11,620 nt of DNA from Mucidula mucida. Its lineage: Eukaryota; Basidiomycota; Agaricomycetes; Agaricales; Physalacriaceae. Below the pieces are notes generated by a model. The model was not told where the DNA came from. It ran no database searches and saw nothing but the letters and a program-made list of their open reading frames with translations. Numbering within the stretch: the first letter of the stretch is position 1; each line of letters starts with the position of its first letter. This document shows, piece by piece, positions 9,103 to 11,620 of the stretch. The stretch is taken from contig JADNYV010000976.1 of assembly GCA_015501055.1 (NCBI GenBank), positions 1-11,620 of the forward strand, read 5' to 3'. Made by a program: the position numbers and the translations under genes.

Positions 9103-9391
9103 ATGGCGGTGGTGGACTTGCTTGTATCGTGTATACCATCTTAGAGCGCGACTAATTAATTTATGGTTGGAGAGGTGGAGTATGCCTAACATCAGTTCGA
9201 TTTGCTTTGACAGTTGACTAGCATTCGTGAATTTGCACCGTGTGGGACATATACGATCCATGAATCCCGGCACAATTGGCGCAGACTTAAAACGACGCGT
9301 CGAAGTTCCATGTAAGCGATAGCGATTGTGATTAAAGTACACTGTAGCCCAAACCTGAAAAAGTAGTAGTAGATTGTAGCAGTAGCATGTC
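9103..9391. other. Convergent 3' flanks of NPP and heme oxygenase
   Basis: The NPP and heme oxygenase genes end toward each other here. The plus strand has an AT-rich patch (ttaatttatgg, about 9156) after the NPP stop, and a GTAGTAGTAG/GTAGCAGTAGC run (about 9363-9387), which lies just after the heme oxygenase stop on the minus strand. No gene is supported. A long minus-strand frame (8653-9342) is the antisense shadow of the last NPP exons. Confidence 0.5.
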
Positions 9392-10457
9392 TTAATTAGA
9401 AGTGAAGAGAGATGCTACCCACTCTTCAGCGGTCAACAGCTTACTGTAACCCTTCTCACCGGTAAAACCTCCGACTACAAGAAGGAAGTGTGCAATGCAT
9501 ACTAGACAATGGTTAATCGCTGTCGAAGACGATACATGCGTAAAACGTACCAGCTGCAATCACGGACAGGACGCTGGACAAGGGATAGGCTTTCTCGGTA
9601 AGAGGCGTGGAAGTCTTGTCCATGAGGATACTCCGCTTCGGAGCGGCCGTTCTTATTGCACTAAAGATGCCGCTGTTGAGGAGAAATACTTTCTTAGCCT
9701 CGTCGGCCAACTCAACTATCAAGTGTCCATGTCAGCATTAGTCAGTTCGCATCATGTTGGCTTACCTATCATGTCTTCCTTGGCTGCTTTACCGCCCTTA
9801 TTCATGCCGTCTCTGAACCAGTCTTTGATACGCTTCATTTCGCCGATAGACGCAGGCTTTGAAGTCTGCAGCTCTTTGAAGACGTAAAATGACAGCCCGT
9901 CTTCCGCGCTGAGGCCATATGCCTTGCTTAACGTGGTACGTATGTTCTGACCGCCACTAAGGTCGCCGAGGTACCGGACATATGAATGAGCAAGTAATGG
10001 CGAGGGGTCCTCCGAGTTGACCAAGTCCTGTATCCGTTCAATGTATTCCGTAAGAGCATCAGGTGTATTAGACATTAGCTCCTGGTGTAGAGGGTGTGTC
10101 TTCCATGCGGACTCTGGCACCTGGAGGATGTGCGAGATGTCGGCAGCGAGTGAAGGCGTTCGCCGCAGTAAAGCGGGATTGTAAGTGGGCTCTAGTACAG
10201 GATGTGTGCTGTGGCGGTCTAGGCCGCGTTCGAGTGTACTATATACACAATTTAGTGGCGAGCCACATTTCTAAAAGAAAAGCGTACTCGTATATGTACC
10301 ACAGCATCATGAGGAAGCGAGCGTACTCCTCTTTGGGGAGCTCTCCCGACAGCAGCAGTTTCGCGCCTTCGCTGTGCTCGACCTCGTTGTGCACCTCTAT
10401 GGTGCTCTCCTTCATGATGGTAGCCAAGGGCTGCGAATAATCGACAATGGCGGGCAT
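9392..10457 (-). CDS. Heme oxygenase, tail-anchored
   Basis: Four exons on the minus strand (10288-10457, 9766-10238, 9551-9715, 9392-9501) join in frame to 305 residues through introns of 49, 50 and 49 bp. Heme oxygenase opens heme to biliverdin, releasing iron and CO, using electrons from cytochrome P450 reductase. H23 in STIEVHNEVEHS fits the proximal heme ligand. YDTLERGLDRH spans the first intron. SYVRYLGDLSGGQ (about 142-154) is the family signature, with the flexible distal-helix glycines and D149 matching the catalytic Asp (D140 in human HO-1). The C-terminus has a hydrophobic stretch (YPLSSVLSVIAAVCIAHFLLVV, about 259-280) that should anchor the enzyme in the ER membrane, as in animal HO-1. 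The tail ends GFTGEKGYSKLLTAEEWV and a few more residues. The last intron lies inside the anchor. The ATG at 10457 is the first usable one: the same frame upstream reaches a stop at 10557-10559 without another ATG. Confidence 0.93.
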
Positions 10458-10764
10458 GATGGATAATCCGTCCTGCGGAGGGGGATGGTGGTCTAAAAGA
10501 AAGAGAGGGAAAGGCCTTAAAAGGGGAAACAGCAGCCCACGCAAGCTGCACGGCAATTAACAGCTTCCTTGATTCGGACAGGTGCTGGTTTCCAGGAAAG
10601 GCGAGAGCGGAGCAAACAGCGTGCGAATGGACTTTGTCTTATCAGATAAACAGCCTAGATCAGGCACTTCTGTCACATCTAATCAGCAGATCTTATCGAA
10701 CCACTCTCAACACTGAACAGGCCAGAATGCAGTTAATGACTGTCTACGTTGAAAGGCAAGTCCT
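10458..10764. other. Upstream region of heme oxygenase
   Basis: This is the presumed promoter and leader of the minus-strand heme oxygenase gene. Read on the minus strand, about 10493-10529 is CT-rich, similar to the tract before the NPP gene. It contains possible 3' splice sites (tcttttag, ctccgcag), so a leader intron is possible. No gene is supported between here and the duplicated segments. Confidence 0.4.
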
Positions 10765-11050
10765 CGAAAGGATTTCAAACTACTCACATGTTGAGCACAG
10801 GCTGTCCATCAATACTCATCATCTTGATCCGAGTCATCTCATGGTTTCGCCGAAAAGCGTTAAGATGTCGTGATCCACCATCAGCAGTGCCAGCGGCAAA
10901 AGAAAGAAGCACTGGCTTGCGTGTACGACTGCAGGTGTATTGGGGATGAAGCACGCGCAGTGACGCGCTTTGGAAGGATTCAGAATCTGGAAAGTCTCCT
11001 CCGACGGGTCCAATTCGACTTCAGATTCTATCTTTGCGTCTTGCACTAGG
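10765..11050 (-). repeat. Tandem duplication, copy 1 (decayed 3' exons of an unidentified gene)
   Basis: This segment is clearly similar to 11320-11600, about 550 bp to the right, along its whole length with many substitutions and small indels. On the minus strand a branch-site and acceptor-like run (cactaattcatatccctag) precedes an exon-like frame from 11045. It reads as an acidic stretch (IESEVELDPSEETFQ), then IPNTPAVVH. The second copy has a good donor (gtaagc) and acceptor (gttag) next; this copy has lost both (the acceptor position reads ttaac). Read straight through, its frame ends at 10834-10836. It keeps a gtgagt at about 10789, which the other copy lacks. I take it as a pseudogene fragment. 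The family is not recognised. Confidence 0.5.
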
Positions 11051-11319
11051 GATATGAATTAGTGGACGGACTACGTATCCTGCTCTGCAGGCAGATATGG
11101 GGAATGAGCACAAAAATAATCTGTCGAAGAGGAAGCTCTGGCCGCGCGTCGATCGTTGACTCTGACGGATCGGTCACGAGGCCGCCACGCCACCGTTGAG
11201 TCGTGGTCCTTGAAAACTCCCTCGAACTACCAGCCAAAATAATCCAGCTCAGTATCTTCAGCTACTCGTACATTGCAATTATTGGTCTATTGATACACTG
11301 TATAGATCGGGAATAAAGT

Positions 11320-11600
11320 CCTTGAATGAATTTCGAACTACTGTCGGAGCTGTGTCCATCGATCCACCAACTTGATCATCTCATGATTCCGCCGAAAAGC
11401 GCTAACATATCGTGCCATACCATCAGCAGCAGCGGCAGAAAAGAAAGGGGCACATGCTTACAGTTTGCAAGTGTGCGACTGTGGGTGTGTTGGGGATCGA
11501 GTTGGCGCGCGCACGCGGAGTCACCCGGGTTGGAATTATCGGTCTCTCCTCCAGCTGATCAGATTCACTTCCGAATTCTGACTTAGTGTCCGCGCTGTTG
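11320..11600 (-). repeat. Tandem duplication, copy 2 (3' exons of an unidentified gene, continues past window)
   Basis: This is the partner of the copy at 10765-11050. On the minus strand, acceptor-like ctcatcaacag precedes an exon at 11462-11594. In its only open frame it encodes about 44 residues: an acidic part (EFGSESDQLEER), a basic part (TRVTPRARANS) and IPNTPTVAHLQT. A typical 60-bp intron follows (gtaagc..gttag, 11402-11461, with a CTGAT branch-like site). The next exon starts at 11401 and would end the protein with RFSAES and a stop. This looks like the disordered tail of a gene whose body lies beyond 11620. No family is recognised. It is the better preserved of the two copies. Confidence 0.45.
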
Positions 11601-11620
11601 ATGAGCGATGCGAATTCCGA

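Noticed and set aside
8653..9342. 229-codon minus-strand frame across the end of the phosphodiesterase gene
   Set aside because: It is antisense to exons 8 and 9, which carry VSDHGM and NHGYDN-type motifs in the sense frame, and it has no domain.
10458..10556. Leu/Phe/Pro-rich N-terminal extension of heme oxygenase resembling a targeting peptide
   Set aside because: The extension would have to start at a TTG at 10556; no ATG lies between the upstream stop (10557-10559) and 10457. The hydrophobic look comes from translating a CT-rich leader.

Overview
The window looks like nuclear DNA from a filamentous basidiomycete, most likely an Agaricomycete. The genes carry many short introns of 47-60 bp with GT..AG ends. 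Genes lie on both strands with intergenic gaps of a few hundred bases. One gene encodes a DUF6535 membrane protein, a family I know from mushroom-forming fungi. No bacterial, phage, CRISPR, tRNA or rRNA signal was seen. The gene models below were built by hand from reading frames and splice sites; no searches were run.

Layout. At the left edge, the N-terminus of an exocyst Exo84-like protein runs off the window on the minus strand (1-326). From about 420 to 2070 lies a loosely organised region. It holds a small ORF with three PPxY motifs (1277-1546) and a stretch with several perfect inverted repeats, one of them a 12-bp E-box palindrome. A two-exon gene of unknown function (coding-like from 2071, stop at 2936) has a stretch resembling the last helix of a homeodomain. 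A 992-residue DUF6535 membrane protein follows on the plus strand (3674-6702). Next comes a nine-exon type II membrane nucleotide pyrophosphatase/phosphodiesterase (7192-9102) with every metal-site residue I looked for in place. It is convergent with a four-exon, tail-anchored heme oxygenase on the minus strand (9392-10457). The right end holds two diverged tandem copies, about 550 bp apart, of what look like the 3' exons of an unidentified minus-strand gene.

The genes do not form an evident pathway or cluster. Exocytosis (Exo84), extracellular or vacuolar phosphodiester hydrolysis (NPP) and heme degradation (heme oxygenase) are ordinary cell functions. The DUF6535 gene, the homeodomain-like ORF, the PPxY ORF and the decayed tandem copies are the lineage-specific part. 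The observations most worth following up are the two micro-exons that carry the NPP catalytic nucleophile, the last heme oxygenase intron sitting inside the membrane anchor, and the tandem copies that have each lost a different splice site.
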